DNA from: Hymenobacter nivis
GTDB lineage: Bacteria; Bacteroidota; Bacteroidia; Cytophagales; Hymenobacteraceae
NCBI RefSeq assembly: GCF_003149515.1
Contig: NZ_CP029145.1
Span: forward strand, 4,898,001-4,962,000
Direction: 5' to 3'
DNA length: 64,000 bases
The position numbers and the translations under genes were made by a program. The notes beneath the pieces are model-generated. The model ran no database searches, had not been told where the DNA came from, and saw only the letters and a program-made list of their open reading frames with translations. Positions 35,537 through 45,228 of the stretch are shown in pieces (position 1 is the first letter of the stretch; every line of letters begins with the position of its first letter).

Positions 35537-37813
35537 ATGACCACTTCCCTCCCGGGCCGGCTCCGGCCCGCCTGCAAACGATTCGCCTGGCTGCTGGGTG
35601 GCCTGCTGGCTTGGGCCACCGCCGCTCCGGCCCAAAGCCTCACCTCCTTTGTGGACCCCATGATTGGCACGGGCGGGCACGGCCACGTTTTTCTCGGGGC
35701 CAACGTGCCCTTCGGGGCTGTGCAGCTAGGGCCCCAGAATATTTTCAAGGGTTGGGACTGGTGCTCGGGCTACCATTATTCCGATAGCCTGCTGATTGGG
35801 TTCTCGCACACCCACCTCAGCGGCACGGGGGGCTCCGACCTGGGCGACGTGCTAGTGATGCCCTACACGGGGCCCCTCAAAACCGACAAGGGCCAGCAAA
35901 AGGCACCGCACCAGGGCTACCTCTCGCGCTACGCGCACAAAACCGAAACGGCCCGGCCCGGCTACTACGCCGTGACCCTGGCCGACTACGGCATCCGCGC
36001 CGAGCTGACGGCCACGGCCCGGGTGGGGATGCACCGCTACACGTTCCCGGCCGGGGCCCCGGAGGCGCACGTCATCATCGACTTAAAAGAAGGCATCAGC
36101 GATAAGTCCACCGATACGTACATCGAGCAGGTGGACGCGCGCACGTTCGTGGGCTACCGCTTCTCGACGGGCTGGGCCCGCGACCAGCGGCTGTACTTCG
36201 CCATCAAAACGTCGGTGCCCGTACCGCGGTTTGCCATTTACAACGAAGCTGCGCGGCTGACGGGCAAAAAGGGCCAGGGCGTGGCCATCAAGGGTGTGTT
36301 CAGCTTTCCTAAGTCGCCGGGCACGTTGCAGCTAAAGGTGGGCATTTCGCCCGTTAGCACGGAAAATGCGCTAGCTAACATCGCGGCCGAGATTCCGGGC
36401 TGGGACTTTGCCAAAGTGCAAAAAGCCGCCGATGCGCAGTGGAACCAGGAGTTGGCTAAAATCACCGTCGAGACGCCCGACCTGGTGGCCAAGCGCATAT
36501 TCTACACGTCGCTCTACCACGCCTGGTTCGCCCCGGCACTCTTCAACGACGTCAACGGCGACTACTGCGGCACCGACAAAAAAGTTTACCCCAAGGCCCC
36601 GTTCGCCAACTACACTACGTTTTCGCTCTGGGACACGTACCGCACCGAGCAGTCCCTCTTCACCCTGGCCCAGCCCGAGCGGGTGGGCGACATGATGCAG
36701 TCGATGCTGGCCATTGGGCGGCAGCAGGGCAAGCTGCCCATCTGGCACCTGATGGGGAACGAAACCAACACGATGGTGGGCTATAGCGCCGTACCGGCCC
36801 TCGCCGAGGCCTACCTGAAGGGCACGCCGGGCCTGGACGCCAACGAGGTGCTGGCCCAGATGATTGCCTCCAGCACCCGCGACGACCAGGGCGTGCAGTA
36901 CCTGAAGACCCTGGGCTTCATTCCGGCCGACAAGGAGCCCGAATCGGTAGCCAAGGCCCTGGAATACGCCATCGACGACTGGAGCATTGCGCAGGTGGCC
37001 AAGAAAATGGGCCGCCAGGACGACTACAAAACATACAGTGCCCGGGCCCTCTACTATAAGAAGTACTTCGACCCGAAAACGCGCTTCATGCGCGGCCTCA
37101 CCACCGACGGCAAGTTCCAGCTGCCCTTCGACCCCATCCAGTCCATCCACCGCCAGAACAACTACACCGAGGGCAACGCCTGGCAGTACACTTGGCTGGT
37201 GCCCCACGACGTGCCCGGCCTCATCGGCCTGTTCGGCAGCGACGCCGCGTTTGTGCAGAAGCTCGACAGCCTGTTTGTGGTGCAGGGCAACCTGGGCGAG
37301 AGCGCCTCGCCCGACATTTCGGGCCTGATTGGCATGTACGCCCACGGCAACGAGCCCAGCCATGCTACCACCTACCTCTACGCCTATGCCGGCCAGCAGT
37401 GGAAAACTGCCGAAAAGGTGCGCCAGGTGCTGCGCGAAATGTACCGCGACCAGCCCGACGGCATCAGCGGCAACGAGGACTGCGGGCAGATGTCGGCTTG
37501 GTACATCATGTCGGCTCTTGGGTTCTACCCCGTTAGCCCTAGCAGCGGGGCCTACGTGCTGGGCAGCCCCCTCATGGACCGCGCCACCATCCGGCTGCCG
37601 CAGGGCAAAATGTTCGTCATTAACGCTAAAAATAACGGGCCTCAGAACCCTTACATCCAATCGGTTGCCCTGAATGGCAAGCCATACGCCAATAGCTACG
37701 TGCTGCATCGCGACATCGTGGCCGGTGGCACGCTGGAGCTGACGATGGGGCCCCGACCGAACACGGCGTTCGGCACCGCGGCGGCCAACCGGCCGAAGGT
37801 GGTGTACGAGTAA
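35537..37813 (+). CDS. GH92 alpha-mannosidase (HGNEP type)
   Basis: 758 residues from the ATG at 35537; the frame opens earlier at 35483 without adding a signal. The signal peptide is FAWLLGGLLAWATAAPAQS. GH92 landmarks: FVDPMIGTGGHGHVFLGANVPFGAVQLGP, GNEDCGQMSAWYIMSALGFYP and AHGNEPSHATTYLYAYAG, where E606 is the expected general acid. It would remove terminal alpha-linked mannose with inversion and Ca2+ dependence. It is transcribed divergently from the main operon and toward the LacI-family regulator. Confidence 0.93.
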   Translation: MTTSLPGRLRPACKRFAWLLGGLLAWATAAPAQSLTSFVDPMIGTGGHGHVFLGANVPFGAVQLGPQNIFKGWDWCSGYHYSDSLLIGFSHTHLSGTGGSDLGDVLVMPYTGPLKTDKGQQKAPHQGYLSRYAHKTETARPGYYAVTLADYGIRAELTATARVGMHRYTFPAGAPEAHVIIDLKEGISDKSTDTYIEQVDARTFVGYRFSTGWARDQRLYFAIKTSVPVPRFAIYNEAARLTGKKGQGVAIKGVFSFPKSPGTLQLKVGISPVSTENALANIAAEIPGWDFAKVQKAADAQWNQELAKITVETPDLVAKRIFYTSLYHAWFAPALFNDVNGDYCGTDKKVYPKAPFANYTTFSLWDTYRTEQSLFTLAQPERVGDMMQSMLAIGRQQGKLPIWHLMGNETNTMVGYSAVPALAEAYLKGTPGLDANEVLAQMIASSTRDDQGVQYLKTLGFIPADKEPESVAKALEYAIDDWSIAQVAKKMGRQDDYKTYSARALYYKKYFDPKTRFMRGLTTDGKFQLPFDPIQSIHRQNNYTEGNAWQYTWLVPHDVPGLIGLFGSDAAFVQKLDSLFVVQGNLGESASPDISGLIGMYAHGNEPSHATTYLYAYAGQQWKTAEKVRQVLREMYRDQPDGISGNEDCGQMSAWYIMSALGFYPVSPSSGAYVLGSPLMDRATIRLPQGKMFVINAKNNGPQNPYIQSVALNGKPYANSYVLHRDIVAGGTLELTMGPRPNTAFGTAAANRPKVVYE

Positions 37814-37917
37814 CACCGCGTTGCTATGAATTATGAAGTAGAGATTATGAGTTGCGCCAGCTTTTACAGCTCGTGCCGCTCAGTAAATTCACAACTCCTA
37901 ATTACCCCCTCCTTCCC

Positions 37918-38940
37918 GTGAAAAAGAAAATCCTCATCCACGACATCGCTAAGCACCTGGACGTGTCCATTGCCACGGTGTCGCTGGTGCTGAACGGCAA
38001 GGCCAAGGCGCAGCGCATCAGCGATGCGGTGGCCGAGCGGGTGCTGAAGTACGTGGACGAAGTAGGCTACAAGCCCAACCAGTTGGCCAAGAGCCTGCGC
38101 ACGGGCAAAACGCACGTCATTGGCCTGATGGTAGAGGACATCGCCAACGCTTTCTTCGCCAAAATCGCTGCCCTGATTGAGCAGAAGGCCCTGGCTCGCG
38201 GCTACCGCATCATTTATTGCAGCACCAACAACGACGTGGCCCGCACCCGCGACCTGCTCACCATGTTACAGGAGCGGCATGTGGACGGCTACGCCCTAGC
38301 CGTGCCGCCCGGCCTTGAGGGCGAGGTGCGGGACCTAGTGCGCAGCGGTAAGCCCGTGGTGCTCTTCGACCGCCTACTGCCCGACGTGCTGGCCGATGCC
38401 GTGGTAGTGGACGGCCTCACGGGGACATACGAAGCTACCCGGCACCTGATAGCGCAAGGCTTCTCGTCGCTGGCCCTCGTCACGCTGCAATCGGAGCAGC
38501 TACAGCTGCGGGCCCGCCGGCATGGCTACGCGCAGGCCCTACAAGAGCGCGGCCGGCCCGAGCTGGTGCTGGAAGTGCCCTACGGCCAGGATGCCGAGCA
38601 GCTGGTGCAGTGCATTCTGCAGTTCGTGCAAGCGCACCCAAACTGCGACGCCATGCTCTTTACCACCAACTACCTGGGGGCCTACGGCTTGGATGCTCTC
38701 GTGCGGCTGGGCCGGCGCATCCCCGAACACATGGCCGTCATCTCCTTCGACGACAGCGACTTGTTTCGGCTCTACTCCCCGCCCATCACCGTCATCGCCC
38801 AGCCAATGGAGTTGATTGCCGAAAGCGTCATTAACGCCCTACTCGCCGCCTTGGAAGGCAGCAGCGAGCCCGGTCGCGTCACGCAAATCCAGTTGGCTCC
38901 GCAGCTACTGGTGCGCCAGTCGTCGGTGCGAGTTAGGTAG
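37918..38940 (+). CDS. LacI-family transcriptional regulator
   Basis: 340 residues from the GTG at 37918, chosen because VKKKILIHDIAKHLDVSIATVSLVLNGKAKAQRIS is a standard LacI helix-turn-helix start; the longer frame from 37852 only adds unrelated residues. The hinge helix (YKPNQLAKSLRTGKTHVIGLMVEDI) and periplasmic-binding-protein-like effector domain follow (DGYALAVPPG, VVVDGLTGTYEATRHLI, AVISFDDSDLFRLYSPPITVIAQP). It probably binds the palindromes between the divergent mannan genes and responds to a mannose-derived sugar; both points are inferred from position. Confidence 0.93.
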   Translation: MKKKILIHDIAKHLDVSIATVSLVLNGKAKAQRISDAVAERVLKYVDEVGYKPNQLAKSLRTGKTHVIGLMVEDIANAFFAKIAALIEQKALARGYRIIYCSTNNDVARTRDLLTMLQERHVDGYALAVPPGLEGEVRDLVRSGKPVVLFDRLLPDVLADAVVVDGLTGTYEATRHLIAQGFSSLALVTLQSEQLQLRARRHGYAQALQERGRPELVLEVPYGQDAEQLVQCILQFVQAHPNCDAMLFTTNYLGAYGLDALVRLGRRIPEHMAVISFDDSDLFRLYSPPITVIAQPMELIAESVINALLAALEGSSEPGRVTQIQLAPQLLVRQSSVRVR

Positions 38941-38970
38941 AGCAGTTTCCGCGCAGGTGTACTTGGGGTC

Positions 38971-39243
38971 GCACTAGATACTGTGATAAAAGGATTGCCA
39001 TTCGGGCAAAACTTCTGTATTTTTAGGTCCCTTGAGGAGAGCTTTCGGATTCATCCTGCGTAGCCTCGGCCCGTTCATGTGGTCGGGGCTACTTCTTTTT
39101 CAGCCAGGTGCGCCGGGTGGTAGTGCGGGTCGTAGACACAATCATTCTTCCAGAGCGAGTAGCAACGCCCGAGTAGTTTGCGCATCACGGCAATCACGCC
39201 CGGCTTGCCGCTGGATTGATGGGCCCGTAAGCGGGCGTAAAAG
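38971..39243 (-). repeat. IS110-type element 3' tail, remnant
   Basis: It contains the non-coding tail (starting near GATACTGTGATAAAAGG) and the last ~56 codons of an IS110 transposase (YARLRAHQSSGKPGVIAVMRKLLGRCYSLWKND..., stop at 39075). It is cut at 39243 by the 154-bp miniature element. It is the third copy of this tail in the window. Confidence 0.75.
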
Positions 39244-39397
39244 GAGAGCATCAAAAAGTGTGGGGCAGTCGGGTCGTAGTCAAGGCAGGAGGGCGAGGGG
39301 CGGCTAACTGGCTCATCGCCCTTCACCAACAAGTACGGCTTCTCAAGTAACCTGCAAAGCGGTCGACCACCACTGCCCCACACTTTTTGATGCTCTC
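39244..39397. mobile_element. 154-bp miniature inverted-repeat element, copy 1
   Basis: The ends are GAGAGCATCAAAAAGTGTGG and its exact complement, continuing inward to GGCAGT (26 bp in all). The interior of ~100 bp is nearly identical to 61015-61168; two base differences are visible. There is no coding capacity. It is followed by a ~30-bp fragment of a type A IS3 end (CAATTCTCTCCTGCTTAACTAG). Confidence 0.85.
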
Positions 39398-39715
39398 CAA
39401 TTCTCTCCTGCTTAACTAGACCATCCCAATGTAGACCATCCCAATGGCCCTTCAACGGGTGTCACGCCGGCGTTGCTGTCCTGCGCTCCTTAAGGTCTTC
39501 TTAAAATATAGCCGCGGGCCCAGTATCTGCGTTTACCCTGGACGGCTATTAAACGGCCGGCTTATAAATGAGTACGTGCCAATCGTCTGCCTCGGTAGCT
39601 AATTAACCGCCGTTGCGATTTTTGACTCGTACTGGCCCGAAGCGTTGCCGTTTCGTGACGGCGCGTGGCGTTACTCACGGCTTACCCAAGTTCGACCACC
39701 TTATAGGAAACCAAT
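39398..39715. other. Intergenic region upstream of katG
   Basis: After the IS3 end fragment and a short duplicated GTAGACCATCCCAATG unit (to ~39445), the remaining ~270 bp hold no recognisable gene. The katG promoter must lie here, but no regulator site was identified. Confidence 0.5.
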
Positions 39716-42010
39716 ATGATGTACATAACCAACGACAAGACCGACACCAAAACATTCGAAATGGCCGGCAAATGCCCCTTCGGCGGGGACCGCATCGGCG
39801 GCGCGGAAGGGTCGTCGCCTACTTTGTCCGACTGGTACCCCAATCGGCTGCGGGTAGAGCTTTTGCACCACAATGCCCCGGGTGCCAATCCGCTCGGTGA
39901 GGACTTTAACTACGCCGAGGCGTTCAACGCCATCGACTTGGAGGAGTTGAAGCAAGAAATCAAAGGCTTCCTGACTTCTTCGGTGGACTGGTGGCCGTCG
40001 GACTACAATAACTACGGCCCGCAGATGATTCGCATGGCCTGGCACTCGGCCGGCACCTACCGCATCGCCGACGGCCGCGGGGGCGCCGGGGAGGCGCTGC
40101 AGCGCTTCGCGCCCATCAGCAGCTGGTGGGACAATGGCAACACCGACAAGTCGCGCCGCCTCCTCTGGCCCATTAAGCAGAAGTACGGCAGCGCCCTATC
40201 CTGGGCCGACCTGATTGTGCTGGCCGGCAACTGCGGGCTAGAAGTCATGGGCTTCCCCACCTACGGCTTCGCCGGCGGCCGCCACGATGCCTGGGAGGCC
40301 GACGACAGCACCTATTGGGGCCCTGAGGTGTGGGACGGCAAAAAAGTGAACACGCCCGATAGCATGGTGACGCGCGACAAACGCTGGCGCGGCCAGAACG
40401 GCGATGCCGACTATGACCTCGAAAACCCGCTGGGGGCCACGCACCAGTCCCTGATTTACGTGAACCCCGAAGGCCCCTACGGCAAGGGCGACCCGATGGG
40501 CTCGGCGCGCGACATCCGCGTTTCCTTCTCCCGCATGGCCATGAACGACGAGGAAACCGTGGCCCTGATTGCCGGTGGCCACGCCTTCGGCAAGAGCCAC
40601 GGCATGGTACCGGCGGCCGAAATCGGGGCCCAGCCCGAAATTGCGCCCATGGAGCAGATGGGCCTGGGCTGGCACAACCCCAAGGGCTCGGGCAATGCCG
40701 AAAACACGATGACCAACGGCATTGAAGGCAGCTGGACGCCCAACCCGACCCAGTGGGACAACGACTACCTCGTCAACCTGTTCAAATTTGAATGGGAGCA
40801 GACCAAGAGCCCGGCCGGCGCCCTGCAATGGACCCCGGTTGACAAGAGCGCGCCCAAAACACCCGATGCGCACATCCCCGGCCAGATGAATGCCCTGATG
40901 ATGATGACGACCGACATCGCCCTGAAGGTGGACCCCGAATACCGCAAGGTGTGCGAGAAATTCCTCCACGACTTCGACGCGTTTACCCAGGCCTTCTCCA
41001 AGTCCTGGTACAAGCTGACCCACCGCGACATGGGCCCGCGCGAGCGCTACCTCGGTGCCGAGAAGGTAAACGAAAACGACCTGCTCTGGCAGGACCCCAT
41101 CCCGGTAGCCGATTATGATGTAATCGACGCAGCAGATATCGCGGCGCTGAAGAAGTCAATTATAGCATCGGGTATTTCCGTGTCTGATTTGGTGTATACC
41201 GCCTTCTCTGCTGCAGTCACGCACCGCAGCAGCGACAAGCGGGGTGGTGCCAATGGCGGCCGGATTGCGCTGGCCCCGCAAAAGGACTGGGCGGTCAACC
41301 GCCGGACAGTACCGGTCATCGCGGCCCTGCGCACGGTGATGGACGAATTCAACGACCAACAGCACGGCGGCAAACGGGTATCGCTCGCCGACCTCATTGT
41401 GCTGGGCGGCTGCGCCGCGCTCGAAAAAGCCGCCGCCGATGCGGGCGTTGCAACCAAGGTGCCCTTCACGCCAGGCCGCCGCGACACCACGCAGGAACTC
41501 ACCGACATTGAGATGTTTACATGGCTCAAGCCCGTGGCCGACGGATTCCGCAACTACCTCGATAAGGGCTTTGGCGAAATTTCGCAGGACGTTTCTCCGG
41601 AGGAGATGTTTCTTGATAAGGCGCAGCTCCTCTCCCTCACTTCACCGGAGTGGGTAGCACTGACGGGGGGTCTGCGCGCAATGAACGCCAATCACGACGG
41701 CTCGCCTTATGGCATCTTTACCGACCGCGTAGGTGTGCTCACCAATGACTTCTTTACGGTGCTGACAAGTCCGGATTTCGACTGGAAGAAGGCGGACGAG
41801 AAGGGCATGACCTTCTCGCTTGACAACCGCGCGACGGGTGAAAGCCGCTTCGTGGCGACCCGGTCTGACCTCATCTTCGGCTCCAACGGCCAGTTGCGGG
41901 CAGTGGCGGAAGTGTACGCCGGCAGCGATGGCCACAAGCGCTTCGTGAAAGCCTTTGTGAAGGCGTGGGATAAGGTGATGATGCTCGACCGCTACGACAT
42001 GAAAGTCTGA
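39716..42010 (+). CDS. katG: Catalase-peroxidase KatG
   Basis: 764 residues, slightly longer than typical. The distal haem pocket is RMAWHSAGTYR (R106, W109, H110), and the proximal His motif is IAGGHAFGKSHG. LIYVNPEGP and MAMNDEETVALI carry the Tyr and Met of the Met-Tyr-Trp adduct. The second, non-haem domain follows (DLVYTAFSAAVTHRSSDKRGGANGGRIAL, FTPGRRDTTQELTD). It detoxifies hydrogen peroxide and organic peroxides in the cytoplasm. It stands alone with a strong hairpin downstream. Confidence 0.96.
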   Translation: MMYITNDKTDTKTFEMAGKCPFGGDRIGGAEGSSPTLSDWYPNRLRVELLHHNAPGANPLGEDFNYAEAFNAIDLEELKQEIKGFLTSSVDWWPSDYNNYGPQMIRMAWHSAGTYRIADGRGGAGEALQRFAPISSWWDNGNTDKSRRLLWPIKQKYGSALSWADLIVLAGNCGLEVMGFPTYGFAGGRHDAWEADDSTYWGPEVWDGKKVNTPDSMVTRDKRWRGQNGDADYDLENPLGATHQSLIYVNPEGPYGKGDPMGSARDIRVSFSRMAMNDEETVALIAGGHAFGKSHGMVPAAEIGAQPEIAPMEQMGLGWHNPKGSGNAENTMTNGIEGSWTPNPTQWDNDYLVNLFKFEWEQTKSPAGALQWTPVDKSAPKTPDAHIPGQMNALMMMTTDIALKVDPEYRKVCEKFLHDFDAFTQAFSKSWYKLTHRDMGPRERYLGAEKVNENDLLWQDPIPVADYDVIDAADIAALKKSIIASGISVSDLVYTAFSAAVTHRSSDKRGGANGGRIALAPQKDWAVNRRTVPVIAALRTVMDEFNDQQHGGKRVSLADLIVLGGCAALEKAAADAGVATKVPFTPGRRDTTQELTDIEMFTWLKPVADGFRNYLDKGFGEISQDVSPEEMFLDKAQLLSLTSPEWVALTGGLRAMNANHDGSPYGIFTDRVGVLTNDFFTVLTSPDFDWKKADEKGMTFSLDNRATGESRFVATRSDLIFGSNGQLRAVAEVYAGSDGHKRFVKAFVKAWDKVMMLDRYDMKV

Positions 42011-42032
42011 GGATAATAAAGGTCAGAAAGGA

Positions 42033-42094
42033 TGAGGCCATGCCCTTACTGAAAAGGATACTCGTTGCTCCATTTCGGTAAGGGCATGGCCTCA
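42033..42094. terminator. Strong hairpin after katG
   Basis: TGAGGCCATGCCCTTAC (42033-42049) and its perfect complement at 42078-42094 form a 17-bp stem, extended inward by CTGAAA/TTTCGG with one mismatch. It is probably the katG terminator, possibly bidirectional. Confidence 0.75.
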
Positions 42095-42281
42095 CCCCTT
42101 CTATTACGCTTCCTGGTGTGGCACAACCAGCTCTTCAAGTAGCATTATAAGCTAGTCTTTTAGGTGAGTGGTGGCAATAACAGCCGAAAAAGTCACAGCA
42201 GCGAGGCGGCCAGCAGGCAAGGCCTAGCGCTACTTATGCGGGCTCCTAAACACTTCGTTTCCTGTTCTCTCCCCCTCTTTT

Positions 42282-42941
42282 ATGAGTGATACCACTGCTA
42301 ATCCGTTGGGTAGTCAGGCCTTTCGTTCGGCTCTAGCTGAACTGCTGGGCACCTTTTTCCTGGCCCTGGCCGCCCTTACCGTTGCGGCGCCCCTCACGCC
42401 TTTTGCGGTGGGGCTCACGCTGCTCGTTTTTGTGTATGCGGTGGGTAGTCTGTCGGGCTCCCACCTCAACCCGGCCGTGACTGTGGGGCTGGTGGTCAGC
42501 CGGCGTTTCCCGTTCGCCCATGGGTTGCTGTATATAGTGGCCCAAGTGGCCGGGGCCTTGCTGGCGCGCCTCGTGGCCGGGGCCGGACTGGTGGGCGAAC
42601 TGGGCCACAGCTACCAATCGGGTACCATTGCCGCGGAGTTCGTGGGCTTTGGCATTCTGATGATTACGGTGGCCGCGACTACCGAAAAGCAGGTGGTCAA
42701 AGCGGGCAGCGGCATAGCGGTGGGCGGCGCGCTGCTGACCGGCCTACTGGTCAGCCACGGGGTGCTGAACCCCGCCGTAGCCCTGGCAATGGGCCTGGCT
42801 ACTTCCCCGGCGATGTGGGCTACTTTGGTGAGCGCCGTGGTGTTCAGCCTATTGTTCTCCCTTATCCAACAAGCTAAACCCGCCGAAGTAAAAGAAGAAT
42901 CGAAGCTTGTTTCCAAAGCGCTGGCCGATAATTCGCAATAA
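42282..42941 (+). CDS. Aquaporin / MIP-family channel
   Basis: 219 residues with six hydrophobic segments and both NPA boxes: GSHLNPAVTVGLVV (near residue 62) and SHGVLNPAVALAMG (near residue 163). It would conduct water or small neutral solutes across the inner membrane. The residues around the boxes do not let me separate AqpZ from glycerol-facilitator types with certainty. It stands alone, downstream of katG. Confidence 0.9.
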   Translation: MSDTTANPLGSQAFRSALAELLGTFFLALAALTVAAPLTPFAVGLTLLVFVYAVGSLSGSHLNPAVTVGLVVSRRFPFAHGLLYIVAQVAGALLARLVAGAGLVGELGHSYQSGTIAAEFVGFGILMITVAATTEKQVVKAGSGIAVGGALLTGLLVSHGVLNPAVALAMGLATSPAMWATLVSAVVFSLLFSLIQQAKPAEVKEESKLVSKALADNSQ

Positions 42942-42980
42942 GCGGCAAATGGTAATCTAAAAAAGGGAGTGGGGTATAAC

Positions 42981-43545
42981 GAGGTGGTCTAGTTAGGCAG
43001 GAGAGAATTGGGTAATATCATTAAGTTACTATTGGTGAAAGAGATATGGCTTTAAATAGCCGATGCTAGAACGGCGCAGGTCGTGGTTGTAGTAGTCAAA
43101 ATACGCGGCAACGCTAGCTTGCCGTCGGCCAGGTCGGCAAATACGGGCCAGTCACGAAGTTCGAGCAGTTCGGTTTTGAGGCGCGACCAGCGGCTTTCGG
43201 CCTGGGCATTGTCGTAGCACCCGGCCCGTTGGCTAGGCGAGCGTTGGGCCTTCGCGTAGCGCAATAGGGCTTTGTAGGCGTTGCCCACGTACTGGCCGTC
43301 CCGGTCGGAGTGAACAATCAAGCCCGGGACGGGCCGCTGGGCTAGCAGTGCGCGTTATAAGGCCGTGGTGACCAGCGCCTCAGGCACATCGGCGCGTACC
43401 TGCTAGCCGACCACTTGCTTAGTGCATACGTCCTGAAAGGCGCAGCGCTGCCTGTGGATGGAATCGGTGGTGCACAGGGTGGACGCCTTGGGCTGCAAGG
43501 CTTTCCGCTCATGCCGGCGCAGGGCCGCGCGTAGGCGCTAGCGGC
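42981..43545 (-). pseudogene. IS3-family (type A) remnant
   Basis: It starts with the end sequence GAGGTGGTCTAG and retains OrfB fragments (IVHSDRDGQYVGNAYKALLRYAKAQ, NAQAESRWSRLKTELLELRDWP). Frameshifts occur after the ADLADG segment, and there are stops upstream. It is truncated at 43546 by a Tn3-like repeat. It resembles the intact element at 10919. Confidence 0.8.
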
Positions 43546-43845
43546 CTTGGTTAAAAGTTTGGCACAAAGGTTAAACGAGCCGTTGCTTGCTAGTCGCCAG
43601 TCGCTGCCCGGTTCACGCTCCCCACTGCGCGGCGGTGGGCCCAGAAAGGTACGCCTTGCTAGCCCCCGCTAATTGGTGGCTGTTATACAGGTATAAATGG
43701 GGCCAGAAAGTGGAACCACCTACGTATCCTGATGGCCCCACCTTGTTGACCTGTTTGGCATGCTCAGCGATTCTGCCTGCAGCAGGGCCAACGACTAACA
43801 GTTCAACCTGGATGAACTTGGCGACGACTCGCTGGAGAGTTGGCC
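43546..43845. mobile_element. Tn3-derived miniature element, second type, truncated
   Basis: It begins with the repeat GGCCTTGGTTAAAAGTTTGG and then matches the reverse complement of 16620-16882 (shared blocks include GGGGCCAGAAAGTGGAACCA and TTGTTGACCTGTTTGGCATG). It is cut at 43845 by the end of the Tn3-type element that follows in the same orientation. Confidence 0.65.
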
Positions 43846-44832
43846 TTGGTTAAAAGTTTGGTCCAAAAGTTAATCGGACGGAGCCGGAGTTTGCTCCCAA
43901 TTGAAGGCGAAGAGGGCTTCGATATCAAAGCGCAACGAGTCCTTGAGGGCGTCGTCGGAGAAGTCAAACTCGCCGTGCAGGTTGATATGCTGCCAGCTGA
44001 CGGGCGAGCTGACGGCGATGGCGTCGGCCACCGACTGGCGCTCGGCCGCCGGAGCCTGGAATAAATATTGATTGAGGTAGAGACAGTTCCAGCACACAAT
44101 CGTGTTTTGCACGAGCCGTTTACAGGCGTCGGCTAACTGCTGCTCTTCCTTGCCGGCGTGGGGAACCTGCCCGTTTTGGCCATAGAACACGGCCCGGGTG
44201 AAGGTATGCGTGCTTTCGAGCTTGTCGAGTTGGTCGTCGATGCGCTTGCGCAGACTTTGGTTGTCCATGTAGCGGAGCAGGAATTTGGTGCGCACCACCC
44301 AGCCCAGCTCGCGCAGGGCCAGGTAGACGGGGTGCTGCTGGGAATAGGAGTTGAGCCGGCGCAGCAGGGTGGAGGCCGTGACGTGCTTTTGCTTGAGGCT
44401 CACCACCAGCCGCAGCAGCGTATCCCACTGGGCCTCGATAAGGGTGTGGTCGATGTACTTGACCGGGGCCAGGCCGTAGGCCGTCAGGTCGGGCACGTCC
44501 ATCCCGGCATAGGCGTAGAAGTGCTGGTCCTGAAAGGACTGGATGCGGGACGCGAATTCGATGCCCAATAAGGCGGTGAGGGCGAAGTTGACTTCGGTAA
44601 AGCCGTGGGTGTCGGTGCTGTGAATGGTGGACTCGACCACGTCGTTGTGCAGCAGGCCATCGACCAAGTACGGGGCCTCCCGCTCGGACGAGCTGAAGGT
44701 AGTCGAGTAGAAGAGCCGGTGGCGGTCGTCGAGAAAGCCGTGGGAAACGATGCCCTTTTCCTGCCCAAAGTATTTATTGGAGTAGGTGGCGTGAATCGAA
44801 TTCACGGCAACATAGTACTTGGGGTAGCGCAA
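43846..44832 (-). pseudogene. Tn3-family transposase, C-terminal fragment with terminal repeat
   Basis: The frame 44832-43870 encodes the last ~320 residues of a DDE_Tnp_Tn3 transposase: SIHATYSNKYFGQEKG, HSTDTHGFTEVNFALTALLG, and IVCWNCLYLNQYLFQA near the C-terminus. Intact family members are about 1000 residues, so the N-terminal two thirds are missing. The stop lies just inside the repeat GGCCTTGGTTAAAAGTTTGG (from 43846), as is usual for tnpA and its terminal repeat. The 5' side is cut at 44833 by another miniature element. Confidence 0.85.
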
Positions 44833-45091
44833 GAGTAGGAACAGAAATTCCCGGTAGGCGCTCCTAACGTCAGAATGTAGTACGGAGCAAAGTGCTTTTG
44901 TCTCAATAAGTCACGTCTTGTAGTTGACAAGAGCCATTGATTAACGAGATACCCAAACGAGACGCATTTGTCAGGCAGCCGCCGCCTGTCATTCAGAACT
45001 GCCCTGGTAACGTTAAAACGCCCTTATTTTGAGACAGCCTGTCTGGCAAAATTCGAGGCCACGGCCCTAACGGGAATTTCTGTTCTTACTC
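44833..45091. mobile_element. 259-bp miniature inverted-repeat element
   Basis: The ends are GAGTAGGAACAGAAATTCCC (44833) and the complement of GAGTAAGAACAGAAATTCCC (ending 45091), continuing inward to TAGG. The interior is AT-rich with internal inverted TTGTCTCAATAA/TTATTTTGAGACA-like segments. It is related in design to the element at 55860. No coding capacity. Confidence 0.75.
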
Positions 45092-45228
45092 TCGTATGAT
45101 TGTGTGGCCTCAGGGTGAGACCAGCCAGAAAAGGAAACGGGGACATCGTCTTACTCTAAGTGCGGGGCCTTGGTGGCCTTGACGCTGCGCGCAAGAGACG
45201 GTGCCCCGTTTCCCGTTTTGCCGTTTTG
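45092..45228. repeat. Dispersed repeat shared with 13310-13429
   Basis: It is inverted relative to 13310-13429 and shares GACCAGCCAGAAAAGGAAAC, CTGCGCGCAAGA and CCCGTTTCCCGTTTTGCC blocks. It lies directly before a 5'-truncated IS630 transposase. Confidence 0.55.

Noticed and set aside
35852..37816. Long antisense frame (481 codons) opposite the second GH92, and similar ones opposite the first GH92, GH76, GMC and SusC genes
   Set aside because: They mirror the codon periodicity of high-GC genes, match no family, and the sense strand encodes clear full-length enzymes.
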